Source: Cristatella mucedo (taxonomy: Eukaryota > Bryozoa > Phylactolaemata > Cristatellidae). Taken from it: 64,000 nt of DNA. The notes under the pieces were generated by a model. The model was not told the origin of the DNA. It did no database searches and saw only the letters and a list, made by a program, of their open reading frames with translations. Numbering within the stretch: position 1 is the stretch's first letter; the number at the start of each line of letters is the position of its first letter. Position numbers and translations under genes: made by a program. Below are positions 26,029 to 37,790 of the stretch, in pieces. The DNA lies in contig WPIO01000019.1 of the NCBI GenBank assembly GCA_009760855.2, positions 1,657,001 to 1,721,000 on the forward strand, in the 5' to 3' direction.

Positions 26029-26619
26029 ATTCGGCAGTTTGTCTATAGGAGCGGACACAAACACGCCAGGACCGTGGCGGAAGTCGGGCGGCACTGCAAT
26101 ACGAGAAGCAGCAACCGAGCTTTCCTCACGAGGTCACAGAGAACGCGCGCGCGTCGCCACCCGACCGCAGATAGCTAGCACAGCCGCCAGCTTACGAACC
26201 GAAGCGACCGACGCGGGCTGCAAACCGGCACGAGCGGTGGCTCTGCCCCGAAACGACAGCGGAAGGGGGTGGGTCATGCGCCAGACATCCGGAAATGACG
26301 TTCGCGCCGCCTGGCGGTATCTGGCGCCGTGTTGCGCACCGGTGCCAGCCTTTTCTTTGCGTCGCGAGAGACGGCCGGCACTTATTCCCTTGGTTTGGAT
26401 AGACCGCCTCCTACACAGTAGACCTAAATAACCGCATGCACCATGTCTCACTCACAACGAGTCCAGCAGCGCAATTCTAAACGCTACCCAGAGTGAGAGC
26501 TGCGAGCTGCGTGAACTTCTTACCTCGGTTGGTCACGTGTCACTCGCTCCGCCCCTATTACCTTCAGACCGGCTATTGCAACCTGGTTCTCTGGAGGCGA
26601 CGTGCGCGTGCCCCGCGAA

Positions 26620-27375
26620 TGAGCGCAAAATAAGAGATATAGAGCCTGGGCTAAAATAGGCAGTCAAATTACCGGCAGCTCCGGTTTAGGGGGATGCCTG
26701 AAAATTAATGGTGATACTGTTCTTACTGCTAGAATAAGTGACATGCGAAGCTGCATCGCGCTGCGGCCTGTTCTCCCTGCCGTCCGAAATACGTGCGGCT
26801 GTTCGCCACATCTGAAAATAACCTTTTCGCGTGATTCTTAAGTCCCGCACCAAAATGTGCTGGTGAAACGGCGGCGCCAGCTAAACAAGCCGGATTATGG
26901 CGGATAGCCATCACTCGCCATTATGCGACTATACGATAACTCATGGCCGAGGCCACATAAGAAGCCGGCGCCCAGATATAGATAGGCTGGCTGTTGGGAT
27001 TCCATACTCAGCTTTGGCATTGGAGCTGGTTTGTGCCCTCGGCTGCCACAGAGCTGTTGGTGTATGTCATGGCCGCCGTTGAACGTATGTAGCCGTCTAG
27101 TGCTGTCAAATAGACTTGTCTACATTATTGAAAGGGCCTTGGTAGCTGAAGGGACGAGCGCTCTTTTCGTTGCTAACCGTGCTACAAGGTTCAGGCGTCA
27201 CCAGTGTTCGGCGCGCATCGGCTTAGGCTTGTACCGTTACGTACGACCGTTGTGTTTGCGGGCCTAGTTCTGACCAGACGTGGAAGACGCACATCACGTT
27301 CGAAACGTTAGTGAACCGACGGCTGCATCTTAGGATAGCTTTCAAGTGCTCTGATTACCTTTTGTGGATTTAAAA
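26620..27375. other. No gene or repeat recognised
   Basis: Moderately GC-rich sequence upstream of the PITPNC1 promoter region. Open frames are short and overlap on both strands. Nothing supported. Confidence 0.3.
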
Positions 27376-27379
27376 AAGT

Positions 27380-27492
27380 ATTTAATTCATTTGTATAGCC
27401 CACTGAGATAACTAAATCTCAGGCGCTTTACATATGCCGCGGGACTCTTGTCGTTGAAGGCCAGAACCTTGCCCCTGGGCCAAACCAGAGCT
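27380..27492 (-). mobile_element. SINE-B, minus orientation
   Basis: The minus strand reads CTGGTTTGGCCCAGGGGCAA as head and AAAGCGCCTGAGATTTAGTT then GGGCTATACAAATGAATTA as tail. The B box is degraded. Confidence 0.65.
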
Positions 27493-27649
27493 TTATTCAT
27501 TCGTCTGCTCCTAGTATTCTCGTAGGTAACGTAACGCAATGTATCCACGCCTGCTATTTCACTCGGCCACAAAGACAAAGAGGGAGTTAAGCTGGAGAGT
27601 TTTCTGTAGCTTTGACCCAAAGCCCAGGCGCCTTGCGTAAGGTAAGGTA

Positions 27650-27745
27650 GCCGACAGACTTCTTCTCACGCAATAAAGATAAAGTGAGAGGCATAGCTGA
27701 TTCCGGAGGGCAGAAGAGGAAGCGAGTAGCTTGGAAGCAGACTAA
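27650..27745 (-). mobile_element. LINE-B fragment
   Basis: The reverse complement contains CTATGCCTCTCACTTTATCT and TTGCGTGAGAAG, matching the CTGTGCTTCTCACTTTGTCT segment of LINE-B near 61.19 kb. Confidence 0.5.
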
Positions 27746-27749
27746 GCAC

Positions 27750-29430
27750 AGAGTCTGAAAAGAAGCAGACTAAGCACAGAGTCCTGGGGTACGCCCGTAC
27801 TTTGGTCGTTCCTAAGATGATCGCTATCCATTGACAGCAATGCTCCGGAGTCTATAAATTGAAACGGGGGTCTCCAGCAATCAGTTAAGAGCCTGTTGGT
27901 TGAACAGAAATATTTAGGTTAGGAACTCCGAAAACTTCTCCATTAAAAAGTTTAGACTTCCAAAAAGGATCAGTAGTTCATAAAAATGAGAAGCACTGTC
28001 CTTGATGGGGATCTGATACAAACCGATTGAAATTGTGGCCCTTTCGAAAAGCTACATATATTACGGCCAAGTAATTCACGAACGATGACAGCGATCCCAC
28101 CATCAAGCCTTTCAGACTTTCAGACTGTATGGTCTCGGAAGAATGAGAAGCCGGGTGGAATGGTCTCGGTTCCCCCAGCCTCTAGAGCAGGGCATCGTAC
28201 CAAGTACCAGGTATATGCGAATGTTGGAAGCAGCAACCTTGTGACCTAAATCAAAGACTGCAGTGAATGAGGGTTCGCTAGCTTAATAAACTGGGTGAGG
28301 GTGGTCGTGTAGGCTGCCGAACCAACTTGGCAGTAATGCATACTGACCACGTAACACGGGAGAGATTATATTACACTTTAACTGCACACTTAAAGATGAA
28401 AGACTAGTGTAATTGAAATAGCTTTGACGAGTTCCTGCGAAGTGAAGGATATAGAGTTCGCCGGTGTGCACTTTGGATCTTTGCATTACCAATAGAGAGA
28501 ATATGGGCTTATGTTCTTCTCTGTTGCTTTATGGAAGAATGTTGTTGGATGGCTGCCCGTAGATTTCACATGCAACAAACTTGCGTCTGCATTGTCCACC
28601 GATTATGCGCTTAGGTAAAAGCAATGGCTGCAAGGATATTAATCATTATTGATTTGCCACCGACAACAACGCTATATGTATTATCGGCAGCCTGCAACAA
28701 ATGCACAAAAATGCTAAATACCGATAAAAGGCCAACGCAGTAAAGAAGCCGCTAACGTAGCATAGACTATAGAAATTCAATTGTTCAGTTTCTTGCACTA
28801 TTGCTAGTAATAAATTCAGAGCACGAATGAGCAAAATTAATCTGCCTTTTCCACGAGCAGCTGAACATGGTCTTCAAGTGGCACTGGCTTGCTGTTTACA
28901 TTATTCATCTTTGAATAGAAAGATCACTTTGACACATGGCATACGATCCATACAACCATGTCGGCAGTAAGTAAACAAGTTGCAGCCCAAGTTGTAAGCT
29001 CGAGCTTGCTTCAGCATTGAGTTCTTCAATACGAAAAGGGAGGCAGTATTGATGCAAAATCATTAAATCTCAAAGTTCTCAACTGTGTGACAACTATGCC
29101 GAAGAAGTAAGCGTGCAAGGGGGGAGTCCAGCAGAATTGTGTCGTGTGAACATGTATAGTACAATAACTACCCTGAGAACTTGCCCAACTGCCTCGGCAT
29201 AATTATTGGAATTATTAACCATGGTTCTTAGATGCGATCGATAAGCAATCGAGCAATGCTACAGGCATTGTAGTATGCCCCAAAGTGATTATAGACTTGG
29301 CTGTAATTTTGAATGAGTGGGTGTTAGTTAATACATTCATCAGCAAGTGCCGAGAAAACAGAACTGGCACATACTATTTGTTTGACGAATATAATGATTG
29401 TTAGCCTGTTAGTAGCAGCAATAGCATTAT
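27750..29430. other. No supported gene
   Basis: A 20-bp motif (GAAGCAGACTAAGCACAGAG) is repeated at 27735 and 27763. The remainder is AT-rich with short frames only and no recognised repeat. Confidence 0.3.
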
Positions 29431-29432
29431 TA

Positions 29433-29588
29433 CTAGCCAGCAATTAGTGCCAGGTCGCCTTCAGTACGTGGAATATGCTCAGTACTGATTTGCAGCCGGG
29501 CCAGACTTTTTTGGAGGGCATTCCTCTCAGCATCCCAATCGTTCGTCATCATGATGATTGACTCCTTTATCTCTCCACAAACCAAAGC
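29433..29588 (-). CDS. Unassigned exon-like reading frame with stop codon
   Basis: A splice-acceptor-like TTTGCAG precedes an open frame of about 51 codons. Its charged, helix-forming composition contains ESIIMMTNDWDAERNALQKS and ends EGDLALIAG-stop. This looks protein-coding rather than random, but I do not recognise the family. It may be the last exon of a minus-strand gene that includes the reading frame at 29.85-30.1 kb. No paired donor upstream was proven. Confidence 0.3.
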   Translation of the reverse strand, partial: ALVCGEIKESIIMMTNDWDAERNALQKSLARLQISTEHIPRTEGDLALIAG

Positions 29589-29653
29589 AAACTGCAAATG
29601 ACTTGCAACAAAATTAACAGGAAATGCATATACAGCTGTGTTCATTGCCATGC

Positions 29654-29815
29654 TAGATAGCCCGGGAGGTAAGGTGCTCGCTCTTCACGACAGAAGTCGT
29701 TGGTTCGAAACCTGTACTGGGTGATCTTTTATAGCCAACTGCAAGCGACAGTGATAGCCGCTACGACTCTTGTGCCGTTTATATCAAACAAGGCTGTTAA
29801 ATTAGCCAAGCTTTT
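29654..29815 (+). mobile_element. SINE-A
   Basis: The head is AGGTAAGGTGCTCGCTCTTC with a B-box region GTTGGTTCGAAACC. The body is GTGATAGCCGCTACGACTCT and the end is AAGGCTGTTAAATTAGCC. Confidence 0.75.
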
Positions 29816-29879
29816 TCCTGAGAGAACATCAATTAGTAACTGGCAAACTAAGGGGAACGTCCTAAAGCAAGCAGTTCTC

Positions 29880-30096
29880 TGATATGCTGCTGCATCTCTT
29901 CGCCGAAATCCTTGAACTTGAGAGCAGCTGCTTCTTTACGAGCTGCATGAGTGTGCCTGTCCTTCAATCCGGCACTCAGAGGGTGAAGTCTTGTAATGGA
30001 TTTTGTAGGATCTGCTCTTGCAATGAACAAGCAAACTTGATATTGCCAATACTTAGGTTCTGCTCTTAGAAAGGCGATTAAAGGGTGGACTATCAA
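29880..30096 (-). CDS. Unassigned exon-like reading frame, basic and helical
   Basis: An open frame on the minus strand reads through ITRLHPLSAGLKDRHTHAAR and then KEAAALKFKDFGEEMQQHIR. It is rich in Lys/Glu/Ala/Leu like a real helical region and unlike the neighbouring low-complexity frames. Several AG acceptors precede it, but no good GT donor follows the likely end near 29.88 kb. The product is unknown. It could share a gene with the frame at 29.4-29.6 kb. Confidence 0.3.
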
Positions 30097-30267
30097 TCAA
30101 AGGTACACTATATTATCTATTTGAAGCCATTTGGCACCTTTAGCCATCAGAGCACGTTTCAGCATCAGAATGAGCTGATTTGGACTGTGGGTATTTTCGG
30201 ATGCAATTTCCGGTTCATTAGTACATAGTGACGGTACGTGTACATTGTTTGATCGCAAAACTGAAAA

Positions 30268-30410
30268 TAATTTATTTTGTATAGCACCATAATAGAACTT
30301 AACCTCTATTCAGGCACTTCACATATGCTAAGGGGCTCAAACCCACGACCTCGGCACAGACCTTGGTCGGGGCGAGCACCTTAACCACTGGGCCAAACCA
30401 GAGCTTCATA
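30268..30410 (-). mobile_element. SINE-B, well preserved, minus orientation
   Basis: The minus strand has the A box GTTTGGCCCAGTGGTTAAGG and the B box GTGGGTTTGAGCCCC. A tail of GTGCCTGAATAGAGGTTAAG and GCTATACAAAATAAATTAT follows. Confidence 0.75.
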
Positions 30411-31386
30411 CATGCATACACACAAGTACACTGTTTGATCGCGAAGCAGACAATGTAAATGAACGAGCAACAGCAGCATGACATAACTCACATGCTTAAA
30501 AGAAACCAAAGACAGATACTGACTATGCACTGATACGCTCTCAGTGCATAACACTTAAGCACATACAGCTGTGCTGACCAGATCAGTGCATATGCATTCC
30601 AGCTGCCCTTAACAGTTACTGTACAGTACAGGGTAGGTTGCTCGAGATGTTCAGGCATTGCGTTCAACACCGTCAACGAGTTCACTTTGAAACATATAGA
30701 TAGCTGGGGCCAGAAGATCCAACAAATCAAGAGCTGACAAGGCAAACGCAAGCACGAGTTCTAGACCGAATTAAAAATTATGCATAAATGATGGCTACCC
30801 TGAACACATGTATCTTTGCTCCATGAAAATACCTAAGACGCATGGAGCTGGTTTCGCCCTAAGACACTGCATTGATGTGAGGCAAATAAGTTAAGTGATC
30901 GTGACGAATCTTAGCCAGCAAGCACGCGAATGTTAAAAAAATACAATAAATCACGTGCTTTTTGCAACGTCTATTGACAACATTCTCCAGGGCAACATGG
31001 ACGCTGCGTCAAATACCTTTCGATATCTTGGCTACCGATTGTCGTCTGGTCTCTTCATACTCATAGCTGGCCACCCATACTATGACGAGCTGACATAATT
31101 AATTCAACTATTTCACTGGCGCAAATGAAAAATGCACAGAGCGACATAGATTAATGTCACCTGCCAATGCTAGTAACTGGGAGCATCTAGTTTACTGCAA
31201 ACCTAGCTAGTGCTCAGCAATATGCATGAACAAACTTAAAATTCACCAACTCGCGAATGTGAGACACCATACCTCACAGCAGTCCTCAAAGTTGCCTTAT
31301 TCGGCTGTAATGCTTTGCAGCACAGCGCCGGCCTGACTCAGTTTTGGAGCGCACGAGAATTGCTCAGCAGGAAGCACCTCTGTCCT

Positions 31387-31509
31387 AGAGCAAGGGGACG
31401 CAGAGGTCGCTGAGGCGATTGATATTGGCTGGAGTGTCAACGCTGTAGTTCCTGCCAGCAATTTGAAAATAGGGTAACGCTTGCCCAAGGTCGATGTCGC
31501 CGCCAGCCA
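31387..31509 (-). CDS. Short open frame starting MAGGDIDLGQALPYF, possible first exon
   Basis: The frame begins with an ATG just downstream, in the minus-strand sense, of the GC-rich block at 31.7-32.2 kb. It runs 40 codons (MAGGDIDLGQALPYFQIAG, then NYSVDTPANINRLSDLCVP) to a stop. The start could be the first exon of the unassigned minus-strand gene suggested by the frames at 29.4-30.1 kb. The sequence is duplicated about 195 bp upstream in degraded form, which weakens the case. Confidence 0.22.
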
Positions 31510-31632
31510 TTCTAAATTTGCTGGACGGTTTCCGTGAGAGCAAAAGAAGTGGGAGAAGAGCAGCTGCGCTCTCGAGCTGTGACCTAGGGGACGCAGAGGT
31601 CGCTGAGGCGATTAACATTGGCTGGAGTGTCA
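31390..31632. repeat. Direct duplication about 195 bp apart
   Basis: GGGGACGCAGAGGTCGCTGA and the following 28 bp occur at about 31392 and again at about 31587 with few changes. The unit seems to include the flanking sequence, so this is a diverged tandem duplication of about 195 bp. Confidence 0.75.
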
Positions 31633-31789
31633 ACCCCAGTCAAGTCCCAGCTAGTTATTTAATGATAGGGCGACGCTCATTAAGTCTCTTCTTCATCTTC
31701 GGCTCCGTCTCGACGCCGTCGCCGGTAGTTGCCGAACTCGTTTCATTGAAAGCGAGGGAGGAGGGCGGGCTGTTCGCCGGCGATTGACG

Positions 31790-32225
31790 GGATAGGACGA
31801 GACGGCGCCAGGATTCGGTGGACGCCACCGACTACGGTCGTATAGCGCCCGTGCTCGCATTTTTGTGTTTCTTCTGTGTTTCGTGCGTGTGCGCGTGCAC
31901 GTGGTCTCGCCAAGAGTGCTTGGTGTAGTGCACGAGGTATTCCTGCAGTAAGGTGGAAGCGGAGCCCTAGTTCTCCAGTCAGGGTCTAGGCTCCGGTTCG
32001 GGCCCCTCGTCCTATTTGGGTCGTTCCCCACAATAGACGTAGGTAGCCTAAATGCGGGGACGTATTCCCTCCGCAAGAGTGTTGGTGCTGTTGAGAGCAT
32101 GTGAGGAGTGTGGAGATAAAGCTGAGCTAGACGCGCAGCGACTTTGTGCGCTTGCGAATAAAGCTCAGTAAAATCCCCAATTTGCGTGTATCGCTTTCCA
32201 ATTCACGCCGCGGACTCACGACCCC
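31790..32225 (+). other. GC-rich LTR-like or promoter-like block
   Basis: The block is CpG-rich and ends with two AATAAAGCT-type signals around 32150, followed by sequence that looks like R/U5. GCGCCAGAAC about 30 bp past the end recalls a retroelement primer-binding site. A solo LTR would explain this. Equally, it could be the promoter of an unassigned minus-strand gene beginning near 31.5 kb. No second LTR copy was found. Confidence 0.3.
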
Positions 32226-33540
32226 CTTTAATAACGACAAGTAGGTCAGCGCCAGAACTGCTCGTTTCGTGGCGGCCTGCTTAATGCGCGTAGGCGCGCA
32301 CCGAACGGCTTTAGGCGGTAGGTTACGCCGCTAGGTAAGCGGCAGGTTAAGCCTACTCCGCCGAGCCTTCAGCGTTACAGCTTTCTCCTGATGCTCCGAA
32401 TTTGGATGAGATGTAAAGTTATATTTGTATCCAAGCTAGGTTCGGTTGGCTGGGACAGGATGGCTGTAATGTGGTGAGGGCCGCCGGCTAGGCCGGGGTC
32501 TGACCTATGGCATGTCCGGATGTGCGGTGACGAGAGGTCACCGGGGCTCTTGGGTAGGAGAAGTTAGCCGAGTAAGTCGTGGTGTTGGAGGCTCCCGGTC
32601 TCGCCGAGTTATGCACCTGAATGGTTGCAGGCGTGCTCCGGCGATGCGGCCACGCACTCAAGGCAACGAGTGCCCAACGCCTGAGCGGAGCTGGATAGCA
32701 CGCTCGTTATTGTGACTTGTAGATTCCGCGTTCCCCGTTTAGCGTGTTCGTGGCCCCCACCCCCCTCCCGTGAGTCGGTGTCTTTCGGCGGAAGCTCTCG
32801 TTTGTGGTGGACGTCGACTCCGACTTGCCAAGCAGTTACTCAGCGAGCCGGATCTTTTACGGCCGTCGTACGCTCGTACTGTTGAAATGGAGTCGTACAA
32901 CGGCCGGACTGCGGAAGCCGACTGACCTCAACGAGCGCGCATTGTTCGCGCATGCTGCGACCCCCATAGTGTGAAACTGTGTATAGAATCTTCCCACGTA
33001 GACTTGTTTAGTTCCCCTGTTGTTGTTGGCGCATGCAATATTATAAAGAGGTCTAACTTGACGGCCGCTCGTCTTACCGTAGCTCAGCGGCATGACGAGC
33101 GGCAACGTGGCCGGAGTATGGCGGGTTTTGGCGGGAATTAGTCTCTAACCTCTGGAACTTGGCTACACATTCTGAGCCCAGCTTTGATTCTATTAGAAAG
33201 TATGGTCATCATACTGACCTAAGGATAAAGCACCGCATATTTTTCTGCGGGCTTATGCTTCTCTGTACGTAGCACGAATCTAAGTTCTCCATCACGGGAT
33301 TTTCATCGGCTTTACTTCGGCCGGACATGTTTTAATCTCATTACAGCATGGTAGTATTAACGTAAGGTTACACCATTTCCACGACGAGACACTATCTAGC
33401 CTCACCTGATGCCTCCAGACAGATCGCGATATATTGGAATCTGGTTTTTTGCTGCCACTGATGGGCATGTTTTAATTCAAGTGGCGTTGACAGTTTAAAA
33501 TAGATCACTATACCTACGTCATTGCAGCGTAGATTACGTC
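32225..33540. other. GC-rich stretch without a supported gene
   Basis: CpG-rich sequence to about 33.1 kb, including a perfect 10-bp stem (GCCGCTCGTC at 33064, GACGAGCGGC at 33094). Reading frames are short on both strands, and no homology was recognised. Confidence 0.3.
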
Positions 33541-34267
33541 AAGTGTGACATCCACTTAGTCTTCATTGCTTTGTGGAGTTACAAACGGAGACATATAGAT
33601 GCATGCATTCACAAGTCACTACTAACATAGCCCGCCGAAAGCGTAGCAAATCACTTTACTCTGTAAATGCGAACCTAGAGAGACCTAGTGGATGGTGGAC
33701 TAAAACGCAATGTCCCATAATTTGACATACTTATTTTTAGCAATTCTTTCAATGTCGGTTTTGACTCAATGGGGCTGGAAAACGCCCCTGCGAGAGCAAG
33801 CGGACAAAACCTCAAGCCTGCACTGTAAGGGAAGTAGGTTTGCCAATGTTATTAAGGGAGGAGCTACGTCTGACGCGTGAAAGAGGATGTGTGCTCTAGC
33901 ACATCGAAGCTTCTGGAACTATGCAGTACAGAGTTAGTCAAAGGATAAACGTGCTCCCAGTTTAGCTAGAGCAGCTTAGCGGGTGGACATTCGTATTGGG
34001 TAAAACGCAGTGTGCATGGAAATACCCACATAGAAGTAATACCCCGAGGTTAGAGCACTTAATTTTCTCCATCGCCCCAGTACAACACTGCCCTGAACTC
34101 TCCATTCCCACATATCGGGAGAGGGATCAGCTATCTTCAACTGAGAGCAGCAAGTCAGACAATGAGGAAGATGTTGCAGATGGTCTTGGGACGGCGGTTC
34201 AGCTGTTCCAGTTGGGACAGCCAAGCTTGCCGCGACGAACCCGAATGAGAGTGCATAACGACCGTCT

Positions 34268-34390
34268 GAGGGATGCTGGCTCTGCTAGTTTTGCTTGATC
34301 TCTCTACAGCATCTGATACCATTGATCGTGAGCACATACTTTCTCCCCTATCCAAGCTAGCGTCGAGTTGTAATAGCTTAGGTCCCATCT
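34268..34390 (+). mobile_element. LINE-A RT fragment
   Basis: A plus-strand frame reads LALLVLLDLSTASDTIDREH, the RT block with its first catalytic Asp region, cut off on both sides. Confidence 0.55.
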
Positions 34391-34459
34391 CAGTGAAACA
34401 TTACTGAGCATAAATGTCAATTCCGAACGGCCATCCTGTGAGTCTCAAACTACGAGGCC

Positions 34460-35060
34460 AGAGATCTGGGCTTGGTCCACGACTGTCGTGCCTTGCATCG
34501 ATCATTGTGTCAGACGGCCTTACAGTGCTTGCTTGGCAAAAAATCTATTCAGGCCATGGAACTGATAACCGTGCACTCTGACCTTTTCATCACACTACTA
34601 GAGACTATTGGCGAGAACGACCTCAGCGACCTAGGTGTCGTCAGATTACACACCAAACCTATGGTTCGGCGAGTCTCGAAAACCACGTTGGCCTGTGTTG
34701 TTCTGCGTCTGAAGGTCCTCTTAGCACGTTACGGCTTCCGAGTGGAGTTGGTCACGGATTACGAACCGAATTTCACATCTGCAGTATTCCGACTGTTCTC
34801 TGAGGTCCGGAAGATACGGCGCACCACGTCTTGCCATTCCTTTCCCAGTCTAATGGGAAGGCCGAGTATGCGGTCAAAGTAGCGAAACAAACGATGCAGA
34901 AGGCTAGCAAAGACAACTGAATCAATTCCTGGCCATGCTTGAGATTCGGAACACACCTCGGCGGGATTTGCAGTGCAGTCCAGCCCAGATGATGTTTGGC
35001 AGGTAGACACAAACTATCATGGCCCACCTCAGCGAGGCACACAGCTATCTCATCCTCTGA
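34460..35060 (+). pseudogene. Gypsy-like integrase relic with frameshifts
   Basis: The plus strand carries ARYGFRVELVTDYEPNFTSA, matching the core block of gypsy-type integrases. It continues through a region resembling the TTSxxxPxxxGxxE block and then, after frame changes, the downstream RNTPR...SPAQMMFGR stretch. Stops and frameshifts show it is dead. The upstream part (34460-34640) is open but less clear. No flanking LTR was matched. Confidence 0.6.
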
Positions 35061-35744
35061 CATGCAGGAGAAACGTCTCATCTTCGTCGTAAAAATTTGC
35101 CCCCTAAAATCCAGTAATGGCCAGACGCCTACGGCAGCAGCCGTGACAGCTAGACGCCGGGAGGTGTCAAAAGGCACTACGACTCTGCAGCACGAGAACT
35201 GAGCCCTACAGCTATCGACCAAGCAATCCACTGCAGGTGAATAAAGGTGGTCTCTGCCTTGCTCGTGTGTTCTCACTCGTATGGCGCTACCAACAACTTT
35301 AGAGTAAATACATTTTATTAATTTTTGATTCATTTGCTGCGCATTCTGACTAAAAGTGCACCGCAAAACAAGTTAATCACTTTCCCGGTAATAAGAGCTA
35401 AGTTTAAGAAAAATAATGAACATTTTCTATACTTCTGAAGGTATTAGGAATACTACTAACTACCTAGGAAAACACATTGTATTGCACACAGCAATCGCTC
35501 ATGGTTGCTCAAAACAAATGAGAGCTCTTCAATAAGCTGCTTGGTATGCATTGGCATTAACGGCTTCCCCTTGACGACCAATTATTTTCATAATTTACAG
35601 GAAATCCTGAAAACAGAACCCACAATAAACGATTTCTATGAATAGTATAATAGGAATAAAACAATTATTCAGGCTCTCGTTTGGTCCAAGTAAATTGATC
35701 GTGATGGAAGTACATCTGCTTTGGGCTTGAGGGCATGATTGGGT

Positions 35745-35872
35745 CTTATCCCAGCTGTAAGATGCTTGCCCTTCGCGATCCACGTCGTGGGTTCGAGCCC
35801 TTCAGCAAGCAATCCTCTATCGCCCACCGAAAGCGGTGGTGATAGCCGGCAACGCTCTTCTCATGCTAAATA
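35745..35872 (+). mobile_element. SINE-A
   Basis: B box GTCGTGGGTTCGAGCCC, then CTATCGCCCACCGAAAGCGG and TGGTGATAGCCGGCAACGCT. The head is diverged. Confidence 0.75.
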
Positions 35873-36099
35873 CATGATTTTTGTAAAAGCTTGTCTCTAC
35901 TTTATGAAAATTGGCATAGCGAGTGACCGATACCAGTTACCTTGCCCGTACTGTTTGGTCTGCCTAAAAATAAATACCTATGGGGCTGGAAATCTTTATC
36001 GCGACTATTATGGGTAATTCCAGGAACAGCTACATAATTCCTCCTTTGTTCATGAGCCTAGGGGAGTTACATTGAGCAATGGGCAGCTATCACTATCAG

Positions 36100-36860
36100 T
36101 CCTTATTCCAGCAAGTTGCTACTGGTGACAGTAACCTATCGCTCACCACAGGCACTAAGTCCTCCTTTATTTAAGAATTTTCTGACCTCGTTTCTTCTGT
36201 GTGAGACATCGTCTCCTTCTCGGTCAGGGTATTTTTTAACACATTTAGACGATTCAACTGACACCTAAGTGTTAAGTTTCGTGCACTGACTGACTTAATT
36301 TCCCTTGTGGCTCGTATACATGACCCCTCTCAGGGGGATCAGGCACTCCTCATTATATTGAAGAAAGAAAGAGTGGCTGATCGAAACAAAGACCAGACAC
36401 TCGATCGAATATTCTTCCACGGCTCTATGCTATCGTTTCCTGATATCAACGAATTCTTCGCATTTGACCAGATGCAAATCTCAGTTCAGTCTGAAGTTGG
36501 TGCCTCTACCGTATCCATAATCATCTGTGAATGGCAAATTCCTACGACTGCTACATTGATGCTGTCCGAATGAAAAAAATCTACCCTGCAGCTCAATCCT
36601 CTTTTCATCACTGGTCGAATGCTACAATAGAACACAAGCCGACATTATTGAAGAGTTTGTACCTCTGACTAAGCACTTTGTAAGTCCTTGCCCAGATAGG
36701 AATTGATGCTGTGTTCCCACGGAAGTATCTTCCTTGCCTCTGCAGCAATCAATTCCTTTTCTAAGTGTAATCACTGGTAGAATGCAACGATAAAACACTA
36801 GCCGACATTATTGGAAGAGTTTGCACCGCTAAATATGCACCTTTTATATCCATGCTCAGA
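36100..36860 (+). mobile_element. LINE-A endonuclease/linker fragment with internal duplication
   Basis: Degraded matches to the endonuclease end and linker of the 52.8-54.9 kb copy, including CATAATCATCTGTGAATGGC and GCCGACATTATTG. The linker piece at about 36610-36700 is repeated at about 36770-36860. Confidence 0.55.
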
Positions 36861-36865
36861 TAGCC

Positions 36866-37790
36866 AATAATAAAAAAATAATAATACACTTGATAAAGCG
36901 CCCTCAGAGAACTCAAATCTTTTTCTAGGCGCTTTACATTTGCTGCAAAGGAAACACGATCGAATGGTGAGTAGTGCTTAATAGAATTAATATCATGCTT
37001 AATAGAAAAACATGAATCACATGGTTAGGGGTGACGTACACAGAGTCAACATGCAAGTGTGGTTAGTGGCAGAATGCACAGTGTCAGCCGGCACTTTAAG
37101 GACGAATCACAGGGACCCATGCATGTTACATACATAAAAGTTGCCATAAATACGTGCATTTTTAACTTCTTTTTAAATGTGGTCAAATCAAGGGAGTGTC
37201 GTCACAGAAGTCGGGAGTGAGCTCCAGGCTTTGGGAGCATACAAACTCATTGCACGGTCTCCAAAGAATTTGAGGATTGTACGAGGTAAAGGTAAACAGT
37301 TAGTTTCCGAAAAGCGGGTGGTACGATGCTTGGCCTGGTGGGGGAGTGGATCTGATAAGAGCTTGAGCCAAAGAATGAAGGGACCTAAAATTGAGCGACA
37401 AAACCTTGAAGTCGATCCTTTGCTTGACTGGTAGCCAGTACAAGTCGGCGAGAAGTGGTGTGATTTGGCAATTGCGATGCTCGCGACAGACAAGCCTAGC
37501 TGCAGTTTTGCACCAGCTGTAAGCGCCTGATTGCACATGCCCGTAGGCCAGCAAACAGTGAGTTACAGAAGTCAAGATGGGATGTCACAAATGCATGGAC
37601 CAACTTAGATGTGGTATCCTTATCTAAACAAACCCGAATTTTAGCAATGTTATGTAGCTGAAAGTAGGCAGACTTGATTGTGGAGCTGATGTGGTCGTCT
37701 AACAAAAGGTCACTTTGGAACATGACATCTAGGTTCCATCCAAATTCAACAGGAGATATGCTGGCAGAGCCGATGGTTTACTTCGAACAG
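36866..37790 (-). mobile_element. LINE-A 3' half, minus orientation
   Basis: From an ATT-type tail at 36870, the minus strand reads back through 3' UTR and RT blocks: KAWSSLPTSVTTLP, PLLADLYWLPVKQRIDFKVL, FVTSHLDFCNSLFAGL and DDHISSTIKSAYFQLHNIAK. It is one of the better preserved copies. Confidence 0.85.
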
